The position numbers and the translations under genes were made by a program. Under the pieces are notes generated by a model that made no database searches, was not told where the DNA came from, and saw only the letters and a list, made by a program, of their open reading frames with translations. From Caribbeanibacter sp964518305 (GTDB taxonomy: Bacteria > Gemmatimonadota > Gemmatimonadetes > Palauibacterales > Palauibacteraceae), in assembly GCA_964518305.1 (NCBI GenBank), contig CAZFDK010000001.1, positions 1 to 64,000 of the forward strand: DNA of 64,000 nt, written 5' to 3'. Each line of letters opens with the position of its first letter. The first letter of the stretch is position 1. Shown one piece after another: positions 8,452-16,674 of the stretch.

Positions 8452-9705
8452 TTAGGCCCGGGAGTCCCGGAAGAGGAGGGCGCCGTTGATGCCGCCGAAG
8501 CCGAAGGAGTTGCTCAGAGCCCACTCCCCGGACCAGCTGGCCCCCTCGTCGCGCACGAAGCTGAGCGGCGCCTCCTCGTCGGGCTCCTCCAGATTCAGTG
8601 TCGGCGGGAGCCAACCGCGCTCCAGGGCCAGACAGGTGATGGCCGCCTCGATGGCGCCCGAGGCGCCCAGGGCGTGGCCGTAGTAGCCCTTGGTGGCGCT
8701 CACCGGGACCTCGTCGGCTCGCTCCCCGAGCACGCTCCGGATGGCACGGGCCTCCGTGGGGTCGTTGAGCCGCGTGGAGGAGCCGTGGGCGTTCACGTGG
8801 CCCACGGCTCCCGGCCCGACGCCGGCGTCCTCCAGCGCCAGCTCCATGGCCCTGGCCGCCTGGCTGCCGTCCGGGCGGGGCTTCGTCATGTGGTAGGCGT
8901 CGTTGGTGGTGCCAAAGCCGGCGATCTCGCCGTAGATCCGGGCACCCCGGTTCCGGGCCCTCTCCAGGCTCTCCAGCACCAGAACAGCGGCCCCCTCACC
9001 CATGACGAAGCCGTCCCGGTCGCGGTCGAACGGACGGGAGGCGGAACCGGGATCGTCGTTCCGCGTGGACATCGCACGGATCAGGGCGAAGGAGCCGAAG
9101 GTGAGGGCGGCCAGCGGGGCCTCGGCGCCACCGGCCAGAGCCAGCTCCGCCTCGCCCCGGCGGATGGTGCGGAAGCCCTCGCCGATGCCCAGCGCGCCCG
9201 AAGCGCAGCTCATGGCGTTGGTGGAGTTGGGCCCCTGATAGCCGTACTCGATGGCGATGTTGCAGCTCGCGGCGCCGCCGAACACGGTCAGCGCGAGCAT
9301 GGGGTTCACGCCGCGCACCCCGTCCTCCATGTACGCGGTGTGCTGCTCCTCGGCGTAGGCGATGCCGCCAAGCGCCGTCCCCATCTGCACGGCCACCTTC
9401 CGGGGATCGGGCTCGTCCGGATCCAGGCCGGCGTCCTCCATGGCCATGTCGGCCGAGGCCAGGGCGAGGGCCCCGTACCGGTCCAGGCGGCGTGACCGTT
9501 TCTCCCCCAGCCTGGCCGCCGGATCGAAGCCCCGGACCTCGGCGGCCACCCTGGAGCGGAACTCGGAGGCGTCGAAGCGGGTGACCGCCCGGACGCCGGA
9601 GCGGCGCCGCCGCAGCCCCTCCCACAGCCCCTCCACCCCCTCGCCGATGGGGGTGACACAGCCGATGCCGGTGACCGCCACGCGGCGAGCTCCGTCGTCG
9701 CTCAT
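8452..9705 (-). CDS. Beta-ketoacyl-ACP synthase II (FabF-type ketosynthase)
   Basis: A 417-residue condensing enzyme of the thiolase fold. The N-terminus VAVTGIGCVTPIGEG is diagnostic. The catalytic triad is visible: Cys near 167 (SCASGALG), His near 307 (VNAHGSS) and His near 344 (YYGHALGASG), with the conserved Lys near 339. It would extend acyl-ACP by malonyl-ACP. It is the last gene of a four-gene set with a cyclase-like protein, a flavoprotein and a methyltransferase, and its ATG overlaps the stop of the cyclase gene (ATGA). It may therefore serve a dedicated pathway and not bulk fatty acid synthesis, so no gene symbol is given. It converges on the queG remnant. Confidence 0.9.
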   Translation of the reverse strand: MSDDGARRVAVTGIGCVTPIGEGVEGLWEGLRRRRSGVRAVTRFDASEFRSRVAAEVRGFDPAARLGEKRSRRLDRYGALALASADMAMEDAGLDPDEPDPRKVAVQMGTALGGIAYAEEQHTAYMEDGVRGVNPMLALTVFGGAASCNIAIEYGYQGPNSTNAMSCASGALGIGEGFRTIRRGEAELALAGGAEAPLAALTFGSFALIRAMSTRNDDPGSASRPFDRDRDGFVMGEGAAVLVLESLERARNRGARIYGEIAGFGTTNDAYHMTKPRPDGSQAARAMELALEDAGVGPGAVGHVNAHGSSTRLNDPTEARAIRSVLGERADEVPVSATKGYYGHALGASGAIEAAITCLALERGWLPPTLNLEEPDEEAPLSFVRDEGASWSGEWALSNSFGFGGINGALLFRDSRA

Positions 9706-10256
9706 CGCCTTCCCCTTCCCTGTTCCGGTTCGGGGCCACCGCCGGCTTCCGTGTCATGCGCCTCCCGCTCCGCCCGGTCCCGGATCCCGTACAGCGTCCG
9801 GTCGGCCACCACGTGGATGAAGTGGGGCCCGATGATTCGCTCGGCTGCGAACCGCCCGATGAGCGGCCAGCCCGGGCCCTCCCAGTCGTGGATGATCACC
9901 ACCCGCGTCCGGTCCGCCTCTCCAGTGTCGTCCGGAGTGTCCTCCCCGCCGCCGTCGGCCGGGTTCAGGCGCCACTCCACGTCCATGCCCTCGGTGATTC
10001 CGTCCACGTGCCGATAACGGATCACCTGCCGCTCGGGATCTGCCTCCATCTCGGAGACCCACCACGTGGGATACGGGACCGGCCCGAAGTACCGGTGCGC
10101 CGCCATCTCCACCCGGCCGCGGCCGAAGCCGTCACGGCGGTGGAAGGTGACCCAGCGGTAGTGGGGAAGGATCTCCGGCCACTGCTCAACGTCGGCTGCT
10201 GTCCTGAACGTCACATCCGTCGGCGCCTCGACCAGGATCTCGTTGTGAGTTTGCAC
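9702..10256 (-). CDS. SRPBCC family cyclase/coenzyme Q-binding-like protein
   Basis: A 184-residue protein of the START-like SRPBCC fold. It starts with THNEILVEAPTDVTFRTAADV and continues with VEQWPEILPHYRWV, the opening strand-helix pattern of polyketide cyclase/dehydrase and Coq10-like proteins. These form a hydrophobic cavity that binds and folds aromatic or lipid substrates. The GTG start lies five bases after the stop of the flavoprotein gene. The stop overlaps the ketosynthase start. The charged C-terminal 30 residues are low complexity. The role as an aromatase/cyclase for the adjacent ketosynthase product is inference from context. Confidence 0.78.
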   Translation of the reverse strand: MQTHNEILVEAPTDVTFRTAADVEQWPEILPHYRWVTFHRRDGFGRGRVEMAAHRYFGPVPYPTWWVSEMEADPERQVIRYRHVDGITEGMDVEWRLNPADGGGEDTPDDTGEADRTRVVIIHDWEGPGWPLIGRFAAERIIGPHFIHVVADRTLYGIRDRAEREAHDTEAGGGPEPEQGRGRR

Positions 10257-10261
10257 GGTGA

Positions 10262-11596
10262 TCAGGGGCCCCCGGGTGTTCTGTCCGATGTTCTGACGGA
10301 TGTGCTCTCGAAGGAGGATCGCTCCGAACCGCGGCTCCAGTCGGGACGGGCCGCGGACGCCGGGCCGCGCGCGGCGATCGCACGGACGAGCCGATCCGGG
10401 CGGACCAGGGCGCGAGCCGGGACCCGGTCGCCGGTGACGTCGAAGAGGAGCGACGGCAGGCCGGGGCTCGCGGCGAAGACCCGGGCCAGGCCGTCGATCA
10501 CGGCCGGGCGAGTGACGGCGGCGTCCACCCACCGCTGCACACGGCGGGCGGGCGCCAGGAGCCGGCGGGCCTCGCCGCGGTAACGGTGAAGGGCCGCGGC
10601 CTCCCGGTCCGGCTCCTCCAGACCGCGGCGGATGGATCGGGCGGCCAGCCGGGCGGTGGCCAGCGCCCGGTAGATGCCCTGGCCCGTGAGCGGATCGAAG
10701 TAGCCCGCCGCGTCGCCCACCAGAAGTGCCCCGGGCGCGACCAGCCGCTCGGGCTTCACCTCGAAGGGCCCCGTGACCTCGATCTCCGAGATCGGGTCCG
10801 TCTCCTCGCTCCACCGGCCCGAAACGTATCCGCGGATCCGGCGCCGGAAGTAGCCCTCCCGGCAGCGGGAAACGGCTCGGGCGGCCGAGCGAGGGACGAC
10901 CAGGGTCACGTTATAGCGGTCGCCGCCGACCGGCGCCAGGCCCAGCACGCCGTCCCGACCCAGGCGCAGCTCGCCCGTCCGCTCCGGTCCCCGCGGTGCT
11001 CGGACCCTTCTGACCAGGGCGATTCTCCGCCGTGAACCGCGACGGATGCCGCCCAGCTCCCGGGCCACGGAGGACCGGAGGCCATCCGCGCCGACCACGA
11101 ACCGGGCACGGAGATCCCGCTCGCGTCCCCGGCCGTCTCGGACCCGGAGCCCCGCGGCGCGTCCCCGCTCCCGGAGGACGTGTACGGCCCGCGTGCGCTC
11201 CAGGACACGGGCGCCGTGGAGCCGAGCCCCGTTCAGCAGCGCGGCGTCCAGCTCCCGGCGCGGGAGCGAGAGTCCCGCGGCGGGCCCCCGACCGCGGCCG
11301 GGGTCGAACCGCCCTGTGAACCAGGTGCCGCCCGGGCTCCGGACCCGCCAGCCCGTGAGCCGTCCCGGGCCGAGGCCCTCCAGCTCCGGCAGAACGCCGA
11401 GCTCACGGAGGAGTGGCGTGGCGCCGGGGCTGAGGCAGTCGCCGCAGGGCTTGGAGCGGGGGAAGGACTGCGCGTCCAGCAGAGTCACGTCGACGCCGGC
11501 TCGAGCCAGGCGGATCGCCAGGGAGCTTCCGGCCGGACCCGCCCCCACGACGGCCACGTCGGCGTCCCGGGACCTCGACGCGCTCGCGACCGTCAT
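10262..11596 (-). CDS. NAD(P)/FAD-dependent oxidoreductase, geranylgeranyl reductase family
   Basis: A 444-residue flavoprotein. The FAD dinucleotide fold VAVVGAGPAGSSLAIRLA is at residues 14-31. The family signature FPRSKPCGDCLSPGA follows near 43-57, and the second FAD motif LLVGDAAGYFDPLTGQGI is near 305. Members reduce isoprenoid double bonds or hydroxylate phenolic and polyketide compounds. It sits between a methyltransferase (13 bases upstream) and the cyclase-like protein, which favours a tailoring role in a small natural-product or quinone-like pathway. The last 45 residues are Arg/Ser-rich and unlike the family. Confidence 0.87.
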   Translation of the reverse strand: MTVASASRSRDADVAVVGAGPAGSSLAIRLARAGVDVTLLDAQSFPRSKPCGDCLSPGATPLLRELGVLPELEGLGPGRLTGWRVRSPGGTWFTGRFDPGRGRGPAAGLSLPRRELDAALLNGARLHGARVLERTRAVHVLRERGRAAGLRVRDGRGRERDLRARFVVGADGLRSSVARELGGIRRGSRRRIALVRRVRAPRGPERTGELRLGRDGVLGLAPVGGDRYNVTLVVPRSAARAVSRCREGYFRRRIRGYVSGRWSEETDPISEIEVTGPFEVKPERLVAPGALLVGDAAGYFDPLTGQGIYRALATARLAARSIRRGLEEPDREAAALHRYRGEARRLLAPARRVQRWVDAAVTRPAVIDGLARVFAASPGLPSLLFDVTGDRVPARALVRPDRLVRAIAARGPASAARPDWSRGSERSSFESTSVRTSDRTPGGP

Positions 11597-11609
11597 GCTG
11601 ACCGTACGG

Positions 11610-12359
11610 TCAACGGCTCGATGGGGCGGCGGCTCCGCCCAGGATGGCCAGCCGGAACGGCGGGGCCGGCCGCACCCGGGCGTCCTCGAGCCCAGTCTCC
11701 TTCACGAGGCGTGCGGCCTCTTCCGGGGTGAAGGCACGCCGCACGGATCGGGGGCCGTCGGTGCGCGGGAGCGGGTTGTTCCGCCAGAGCGTATGGGACA
11801 GGAGCTGCACGGCCAGGTAGGCGGGCCAGGAGCGACGGAGGTCGGCCACCACCCAACCCCGGCTGGCCACCCGGTCGGCCTCCCGCAGAAAGCTGCGGGC
11901 CCCTGCCCGGTCCAGGTGGTGGAGGGTGGTGGAGCAGACGACGAAGTCCACGCCGTCGGCCCGGACCGGGAGCCGCTCGGCCCGGAGGCGGAGGAAGCGG
12001 GCGGCGTCCGAGTCCCCGTTCCGAGCTCCCCGCCGCCGGGCGAGCCGGAGGGTTTCCCCGTGGCGGTCTCCCAGGAGGAGTCGGGGCGCCAGTCCCCGCC
12101 GTCGCATCCGGCGCTCCAGCTCCCGGCCCATGTCCCCACCCCCCGCCCCCACGTCCAGAAGCCGGATCCGATCGGACGAGGGCGGATGGTCCTCCAGCGC
12201 ACGTGCCAGGGGGCCCCAGACGGCACGGGTGCCGCCGAACCGCCGGTTGGCGCGGGCCAGGGCGTCCAGGGCCCGGTCCAGCAGCTCCGGGTCCTGGTCG
12301 CACCGGTCCATGCGCTCCGGGAGATCGGAGGGGGGACGGCGGTCGGATAGGCGCATCAC
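11610..12359 (-). CDS. Class I SAM-dependent methyltransferase
   Basis: A 249-residue Rossmann-fold methyltransferase. The SAM-binding motif I is LLDVGAGGGDMGREL near residues 68-82. The acidic residue of motif II is in LLLGDRHGE, and motif IV is VDFVVCSTTLHHL. The N-terminal ERMD segment followed by ARANRRFGG is seen in methyltransferases that sit beside type III polyketide synthases and GGR-type flavoproteins. The start is GTG, or ATG one codon later. As first gene of the minus-strand four-gene set, it is transcribed from the intergenic region shared with the multicopper oxidase. Substrate unknown. Confidence 0.85.
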   Translation of the reverse strand: MMRLSDRRPPSDLPERMDRCDQDPELLDRALDALARANRRFGGTRAVWGPLARALEDHPPSSDRIRLLDVGAGGGDMGRELERRMRRRGLAPRLLLGDRHGETLRLARRRGARNGDSDAARFLRLRAERLPVRADGVDFVVCSTTLHHLDRAGARSFLREADRVASRGWVVADLRRSWPAYLAVQLLSHTLWRNNPLPRTDGPRSVRRAFTPEEAARLVKETGLEDARVRPAPPFRLAILGGAAAPSSR

Positions 12360-12432
12360 GGGTGCAAGCTAGGCCGGCGGTCGCCGCGGAGAAACGGCTT
12401 CGCTTGACGCGGTCCGGGCGTGCCGGTAGGTG

Positions 12433-12470
12433 TTTTAGGGATACTAAAAATAAAATTAGTTATTCTTAAA
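12433..12470. promoter_or_regulatory. Two tandem operator-like sites in the divergent AT-rich region
   Basis: In an otherwise very GC-rich genome this is a compact AT-rich block. Site 1 is a perfect inverted repeat TTTTAG-GGATA-CTAAAA (12433-12449). Site 2, ATTAG-TTATT-CTTAA (12455-12469), is a weaker copy of the same TTAG-N5-CT pattern. The two centres are 21 bases apart, two helical turns, as expected for cooperative binding on one DNA face. The block lies between the methyltransferase gene and the multicopper oxidase gene, 85 bases before the oxidase ATG. The regulator is unknown; a metal- or redox-responsive protein would fit the target genes. Confidence 0.5.
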
Positions 12471-12554
12471 TACATCGATCGTCCCCCCCCGGCCCCTCGT
12501 CGACACGGCCGGGAGGCGGGGCGGCCCGGCGGGAAGAGGAGCGGGAGCGAAGGC

Positions 12555-13724
12555 ATGGATTCGCAGCCGATGACCAGGCGGGACTGGCTCAAGCTCGGCG
12601 CCACGGGCGTCGCGGGCCTCTCCGGCGCCGCGGTCCTGCGCATGGCGGGCCGGAGCGACGCCGCCGACGCCTTGGAGACCGCGGGCCTGGGGCAAGAGGG
12701 CGGCTACGGCTCGGCCGACACGGTCGACGCCGGGCTCTCCGAGGACCGCGCACAGGCCACGCCGCCCTCGGATGTGCCCACGCAGGCCGATATCCGGCAC
12801 TCCCTGGAAGGCAGCTCGCAGGCCCGGATGGGGGTCTACGAGGGCGGAAAGCCGGGCGACGGTTTCGATCCCCGCCGGTACCTGACCGAGTTCGACGGCG
12901 GGGAGGTCGTCCAGGAGGGCGACGCGACGGTTCACGAGTACGAGTTCGTCGCCCTGGACCGGAAGATCGAGGTGGCACCCGGCGTATGGTTCCCGGCCTG
13001 GACTTACAACGGTCGCGTGCCCGGGCCCACGATCCGCGTTCCGGAAGGAGACGTCATCCGCGTGAACTTCCAGAACGCCGGCTCCCATCCGCACACCATC
13101 CACTTCCACGGCATCCACGCGCCGGAGATGGACGGCGTCTTCCCTGTGGTCGAGCCGGGGGAGAAGTTCGTCTACGAGTTCGAGGCCCGGCCCGCCGGGC
13201 TCCACATGTACCACTGCCACGCGGTGCCCCTGAAGCGGCACATCCACAAGGGCCTCTACGGCACCTTCATCGTCGATCCGCCGGGCGGCCGCGAGCCGGC
13301 GCGCGAAATGGTGATGCTCATGAACGGCTTCGACACGAACTTCGACGCCGACAACGAGGTCTACGCCGTGAACACCGCCGCCTTCTACTACCAGAGCCAC
13401 CCGATCACGGTCGGCGTCGGCGACCCGATACGCGTCTATCTCCTGAACCTGACCGAGTTCGACTTCGTGAATTCCTTCCACCTGCACGCGGGGATGTTCG
13501 ACGTCTACCGAACGGGGACGAGCAGCGAGCCGGACGAGTTCACGGACACGATCATGATGTGCCAGGGCGAGCGGCACATCCTGGAGTTCGAGCTGGAGAA
13601 CCCGGGGCTGCACATGTTCCACGCGCACCAGAGCGAATTCGCCGAGCTGGGGTGGATGGGCTTCTTCGACGCCGTGCCGGAGCTGGCGGCGGAGGAGGGT
13701 GTGCCCGTCTACCGTTACGGCTGA
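12555..13724 (+). CDS. Tat-exported two-domain multicopper oxidase
   Basis: A 389-residue protein with a twin-arginine signal (TRRDWLKLGATGVAGLSGAA), so it is exported folded. Two cupredoxin domains follow a 100-residue linker. All four HxH motifs of a laccase-type trinuclear copper site are present: HFHG near 183-186, HCH at 220-222, HLH at 309-311 and HAH at 356-358. The type 1 copper Cys (about 221) is in the first domain, with His near 229 and Leu near 234 where NirK-like proteins have the axial Met. This suggests a laccase-like oxidase of the first-domain type-1 class and argues against a nitrite reductase. A ZIP-family metal transporter follows 15 bases later. An ATG five codons in is an alternative start. 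Confidence 0.88.
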   Translation: MDSQPMTRRDWLKLGATGVAGLSGAAVLRMAGRSDAADALETAGLGQEGGYGSADTVDAGLSEDRAQATPPSDVPTQADIRHSLEGSSQARMGVYEGGKPGDGFDPRRYLTEFDGGEVVQEGDATVHEYEFVALDRKIEVAPGVWFPAWTYNGRVPGPTIRVPEGDVIRVNFQNAGSHPHTIHFHGIHAPEMDGVFPVVEPGEKFVYEFEARPAGLHMYHCHAVPLKRHIHKGLYGTFIVDPPGGREPAREMVMLMNGFDTNFDADNEVYAVNTAAFYYQSHPITVGVGDPIRVYLLNLTEFDFVNSFHLHAGMFDVYRTGTSSEPDEFTDTIMMCQGERHILEFELENPGLHMFHAHQSEFAELGWMGFFDAVPELAAEEGVPVYRYG

Positions 13725-13739
13725 GCCGGGGGGACCGCG

Positions 13740-14906
13740 ATGAACGACACGGCCCGCAAGTGGACCTTCGGACTCCTTCCCCTGCTCCTGCTGGCCGGGA
13801 TGATCGTCCTCTTCGTCCAGTTCCAACCCATGGGCTTCATGGAGGACACCTCGCCGCCCGTGCAGGAGCTGACCATCGACCGGATCACGTTCCCCGAGGA
13901 GGGGACCGTGAAGCTGCACGTGGTGAACGGAGGCCCCGAGCCGGTGACCGTGGCCCAGGTGTTGGTGGACGAGGCCTACTGGGAGCACTCCATCGACGGT
14001 CCGCGTACCATCGACCGACTGGGCGAGCGGACCATCACGATTCCCTACGGCTGGGTCGCCGGCGAGCCCCACGAGTTCACCCTGCTGGCCTCCACCGGGG
14101 TCACCTTCAGCCGCGAGGTGCCGGTGGCCGCTCCCACGCCCGAGGTCAACGCGAAGTTCCTGGGAGCGTTCGCTCTCCTGGGGATCTACGCCGGAGTGGT
14201 GCCCGTCCTCATCGGCCTGCTCTGGTTCCCCTACCTGCGAGACCTGAGCCGCCGGTGGCTGAACTTCTTCCTCAGCCTCACCGTGGGGCTCCTGCTCTTC
14301 CTGGCCGTGGACGGGCTCGCGGAGGCCTTCGAGGTGGCGGAGATGGTGCCCGGGGCCTACCAGGGCATGGGCCTGCTGGCGTTGGGCGTGCTGGGGGCGG
14401 TGCTGGCGCTGAAGGCCACGGGTGCCGTGCAGGAGGGCGCGGGCGAGGGGCCGCCGAACCTGCGACTGGCGTACATGATCGCCGTGGGGATCGGGCTCCA
14501 TAACCTGGGCGAAGGCCTGGCCATCGGGGCGGCCTACACCGCCGGTGAGCTGGCGCTGGGCAGCTTCCTGGTCATCGGGTTCGCCGCCCACAACACCACC
14601 GAGGGGCTGGCCATCGTGGCACCGGTGGCCGAGGATCGGCCGTCCCTCTGGCACCTGGCGGCCATGGGCGCGGTGGCCGGCCTCCCCACGGTGGCGGGAA
14701 CCTGGATCGGCGGCTTCTCCTACAGTCCCGTCGCCACGACGCTCTTCCTGGCGGTCGGGGTGGGGGCCATCCTGCAGGTTTCCTGGGAGATCGGAAAGAC
14801 GACGCTCCGGTCGGCGAGTCAGAAGGCGCTCGTGACGCCGCTCAACGCCGCCGGCCTGGGGCTCGGGCTCCTGGTGATGTACGGGACGGCGATCTTCACG
14901 GCCTGA
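13740..14906 (+). CDS. ZIP-family metal transporter with N-terminal extracytoplasmic domain
   Basis: A 388-residue membrane protein. One N-terminal helix (about 10-27) is followed by a beta-rich domain of about 110 residues that should face outside the cytoplasm. Seven or so helices then carry the ZIP metal-binding motifs HNLGEGLAIG (His near 254, Glu near 258) and HNTTEGLAIV (His near 284, Glu near 288). ZIP proteins move divalent zinc, iron or manganese into the cytoplasm. The extra ectodomain is not typical for ZIP proteins and may contact the multicopper oxidase encoded just upstream, for example to take up an oxidised or released metal. That link is inference. Confidence 0.85.
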   Translation: MNDTARKWTFGLLPLLLLAGMIVLFVQFQPMGFMEDTSPPVQELTIDRITFPEEGTVKLHVVNGGPEPVTVAQVLVDEAYWEHSIDGPRTIDRLGERTITIPYGWVAGEPHEFTLLASTGVTFSREVPVAAPTPEVNAKFLGAFALLGIYAGVVPVLIGLLWFPYLRDLSRRWLNFFLSLTVGLLLFLAVDGLAEAFEVAEMVPGAYQGMGLLALGVLGAVLALKATGAVQEGAGEGPPNLRLAYMIAVGIGLHNLGEGLAIGAAYTAGELALGSFLVIGFAAHNTTEGLAIVAPVAEDRPSLWHLAAMGAVAGLPTVAGTWIGGFSYSPVATTLFLAVGVGAILQVSWEIGKTTLRSASQKALVTPLNAAGLGLGLLVMYGTAIFTA

Positions 14907-14921
14907 TTGGAGCCGCCTGCG

Positions 14922-15380
14922 TCAGAACAGGTCCGCCAGCCAGTCCGCGATGACGCGGATCGCGCGCTCGTCCCGCTCGTCGAAAGCGTCCGGCTCGTCG
15001 CTGTCCAGGTCCACCTGTCCGTGGATCTCTCCGTCATCGCCGTCCCGGATCAGGACGACGAGCTCCGAGCGGGTCTCGGTGCTGCACGCCAGGTAGTTCT
15101 CACGGTCGCGGACATCGGGGACGTTGATGTCCCGACCCTCGGCCACGGCCTCCCCGCAGACGCCCTCCCCGACCGGGATCCGGTCGTGGTCCGTGGGGCG
15201 CCCGATGTAGTTGTGGAGAACCAGCTCGTCCCCGTCCTCGAGCAGGTAGATACCGACCCAGTCGAAGTGGTCCTCGCCCTCCTCGATCTCACGGACGGCG
15301 GCGCGGAGCAGCTCGTCCCGCGAGGTTCCGCTCTCGCGGGCCTCCTCCAACCTCTCGACGACCCTCGTGGCCTCCAGCAT
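14922..15380 (-). CDS. GAF domain-containing protein
   Basis: A 152-residue protein that is a single GAF domain. HFDWVGIYLLEDGDELVLHN is the first strand pair, and IPVGEGVCGEAVAEGRDINV is the loop typical of the fRMsr-like GAF group. A Cys near 113 (ENYLACSTETRSELVV) corresponds to the region that carries catalytic Cys in free methionine-(R)-sulfoxide reductases, and Cys near 89 (GEGVCGEA) is a second candidate. It may therefore reduce free methionine sulfoxide or simply sense a small ligand. It is the last gene of a long minus-strand run and converges with the ZIP transporter gene 15 bases away. Confidence 0.82.
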   Translation of the reverse strand: MLEATRVVERLEEARESGTSRDELLRAAVREIEEGEDHFDWVGIYLLEDGDELVLHNYIGRPTDHDRIPVGEGVCGEAVAEGRDINVPDVRDRENYLACSTETRSELVVLIRDGDDGEIHGQVDLDSDEPDAFDERDERAIRVIADWLADLF

Positions 15381-15457
15381 CGCTCTCCCCCGGCTGCTCG
15401 TCGGTTCTGCTGCTTTCCCGTGTCCGTACTCCGACCTCGTCGAGGTGGACGCTCTCC

Positions 15458-16111
15458 TCATACGCCACCCGGTCCTTCGCCGTCCCCGACCAGTACGGCC
15501 CGGACGGGCGCCGCGTCGCCCCCCTCGATCCGAAGCGGAAGGGCGCGGAGCTCGTATCGCCCCGGATCGACGTGCCCCAGGGCCAAATTCTCCAGAATCT
15601 GGATCCCCGCCCCGAAGCAGGCATGGTGGGCCGGGAGCTCCGTGCTGTCCACAGCGTCCACGGACGGCGCATCGGTGCCGATGAGCGGAACGTCCCGCTG
15701 CTCGAGGCGGCGAATCCAGGCCGGCGGGACCGGCCGTACCCGCTCCGGGAAGGACCGATGGTCCTGCCGCCCCCAGCGGAGGAGAACCCGGTGTCCCTCC
15801 GGCAGGAGCCGGTCCAGGACGGAGCTGGAAACCTCCAGGGCTTCCGGCGCGTCGACCACCACCGCGGGCCCCATGAACGCCTCCAGCGGGAGGCGGTCGG
15901 CCGCCCGCCCCGACTCCGCGACGTGCAGCGGGGCGTCGGCGTGGGTGCCGTTGTGCAGGCTGGTGGTCAGGCAACCCACGTTGACGCTGTCGCCATCGGT
16001 GATTTGAGCCGTGGAATCCACCCGCACCGGCTCGTCTCCCGGCCACGGTTCCGTCTCCGGGGAGAGGGGGACGGAAATGTCGATGATCCGCCCTTCACCG
16101 CCCCGGTGCAC
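15458..16111 (-). CDS. Cyclase family protein (kynurenine formamidase-like)
   Basis: A 217-residue protein with the zinc motif HNGTHADAPLH at about residues 53-63, the HxGTHxDxPxH signature of the cyclase/KynB family. It starts with IIDISVPLSPETEPWPGDEP, as in bacterial kynurenine formamidases, which hydrolyse N-formylkynurenine in tryptophan breakdown. No other kynurenine-pathway gene lies nearby, so the substrate is open. The gene follows DoxX with a 17-base gap. Confidence 0.85.
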   Translation of the reverse strand: MHRGGEGRIIDISVPLSPETEPWPGDEPVRVDSTAQITDGDSVNVGCLTTSLHNGTHADAPLHVAESGRAADRLPLEAFMGPAVVVDAPEALEVSSSVLDRLLPEGHRVLLRWGRQDHRSFPERVRPVPPAWIRRLEQRDVPLIGTDAPSVDAVDSTELPAHHACFGAGIQILENLALGHVDPGRYELRALPLRIEGGDAAPVRAVLVGDGEGPGGV

Positions 16112-16128
16112 TCCTTCTGTGAGTTCCC

Positions 16129-16593
16129 TCAGCTCTCCGGGCTACCGGCGGCCGACTCGCCGTCGGCGGAGATCGGCTCCCCGGAGCCGCTGGCGCGGCT
16201 GTCCAGCGCCGCCATCCCCGGGCCCACCAGAACCAGGGCCAGCAGTGCGGCGATGAGTATCAGGTTGAACTCCATGCCGCCCTGGCCCGGCCCCACCACG
16301 TAGAAGCCGTTGGACGCGTGGACCAGGACGATGCCGATCAGCATGTGGAAGGAGAGCAGGAGCGAGATCGGCGTGACCAGGAATCCGATCACCAGCGAGA
16401 TGCCGCCGAAGACCTCCAGCAGCGTCACCACCCAGGCGAAGAAGCCGGCCAGCGGTACTCCCAGCTGTCCGAGGAACTGTCCGGTGCCGGCCACGCCGCC
16501 GGCGATCTTCGGATAGCCGTGGGCGATGAAGATCACGCCCAGCACGATGCGTAGAATAGCGAGTCCGAGCTCCGGGTTCAGGCCGCGCTTCAT
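16129..16593 (-). CDS. DoxX family membrane protein
   Basis: A 154-residue protein with four predicted transmembrane helices. The N-terminal LRIVLGVIFIAHGYPKI pattern and the LLEVFGGISLVIGFLV helix are typical of the DoxX family. Members often work with envelope redox enzymes. A short Ser/Gly-rich cytoplasmic tail follows the last helix. The role here is not evident. Confidence 0.88.
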   Translation of the reverse strand: MKRGLNPELGLAILRIVLGVIFIAHGYPKIAGGVAGTGQFLGQLGVPLAGFFAWVVTLLEVFGGISLVIGFLVTPISLLLSFHMLIGIVLVHASNGFYVVGPGQGGMEFNLILIAALLALVLVGPGMAALDSRASGSGEPISADGESAAGSPES

Positions 16594-16674
16594 GAGATTG
16601 CTCCTCCGTGTGTGGTGTCCTACGAGGCGCCCCGGCTCCTCCGGGCGGCGCCGCTGGCGCTCCAGAGGCGCCCG

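Noticed and set aside
12555..13724. Annotation of the multicopper oxidase as nitrite reductase NirK
   Set aside because: The axial Met is replaced by Leu and four HxH motifs for a trinuclear site are present, which argues for a laccase-like oxidase.
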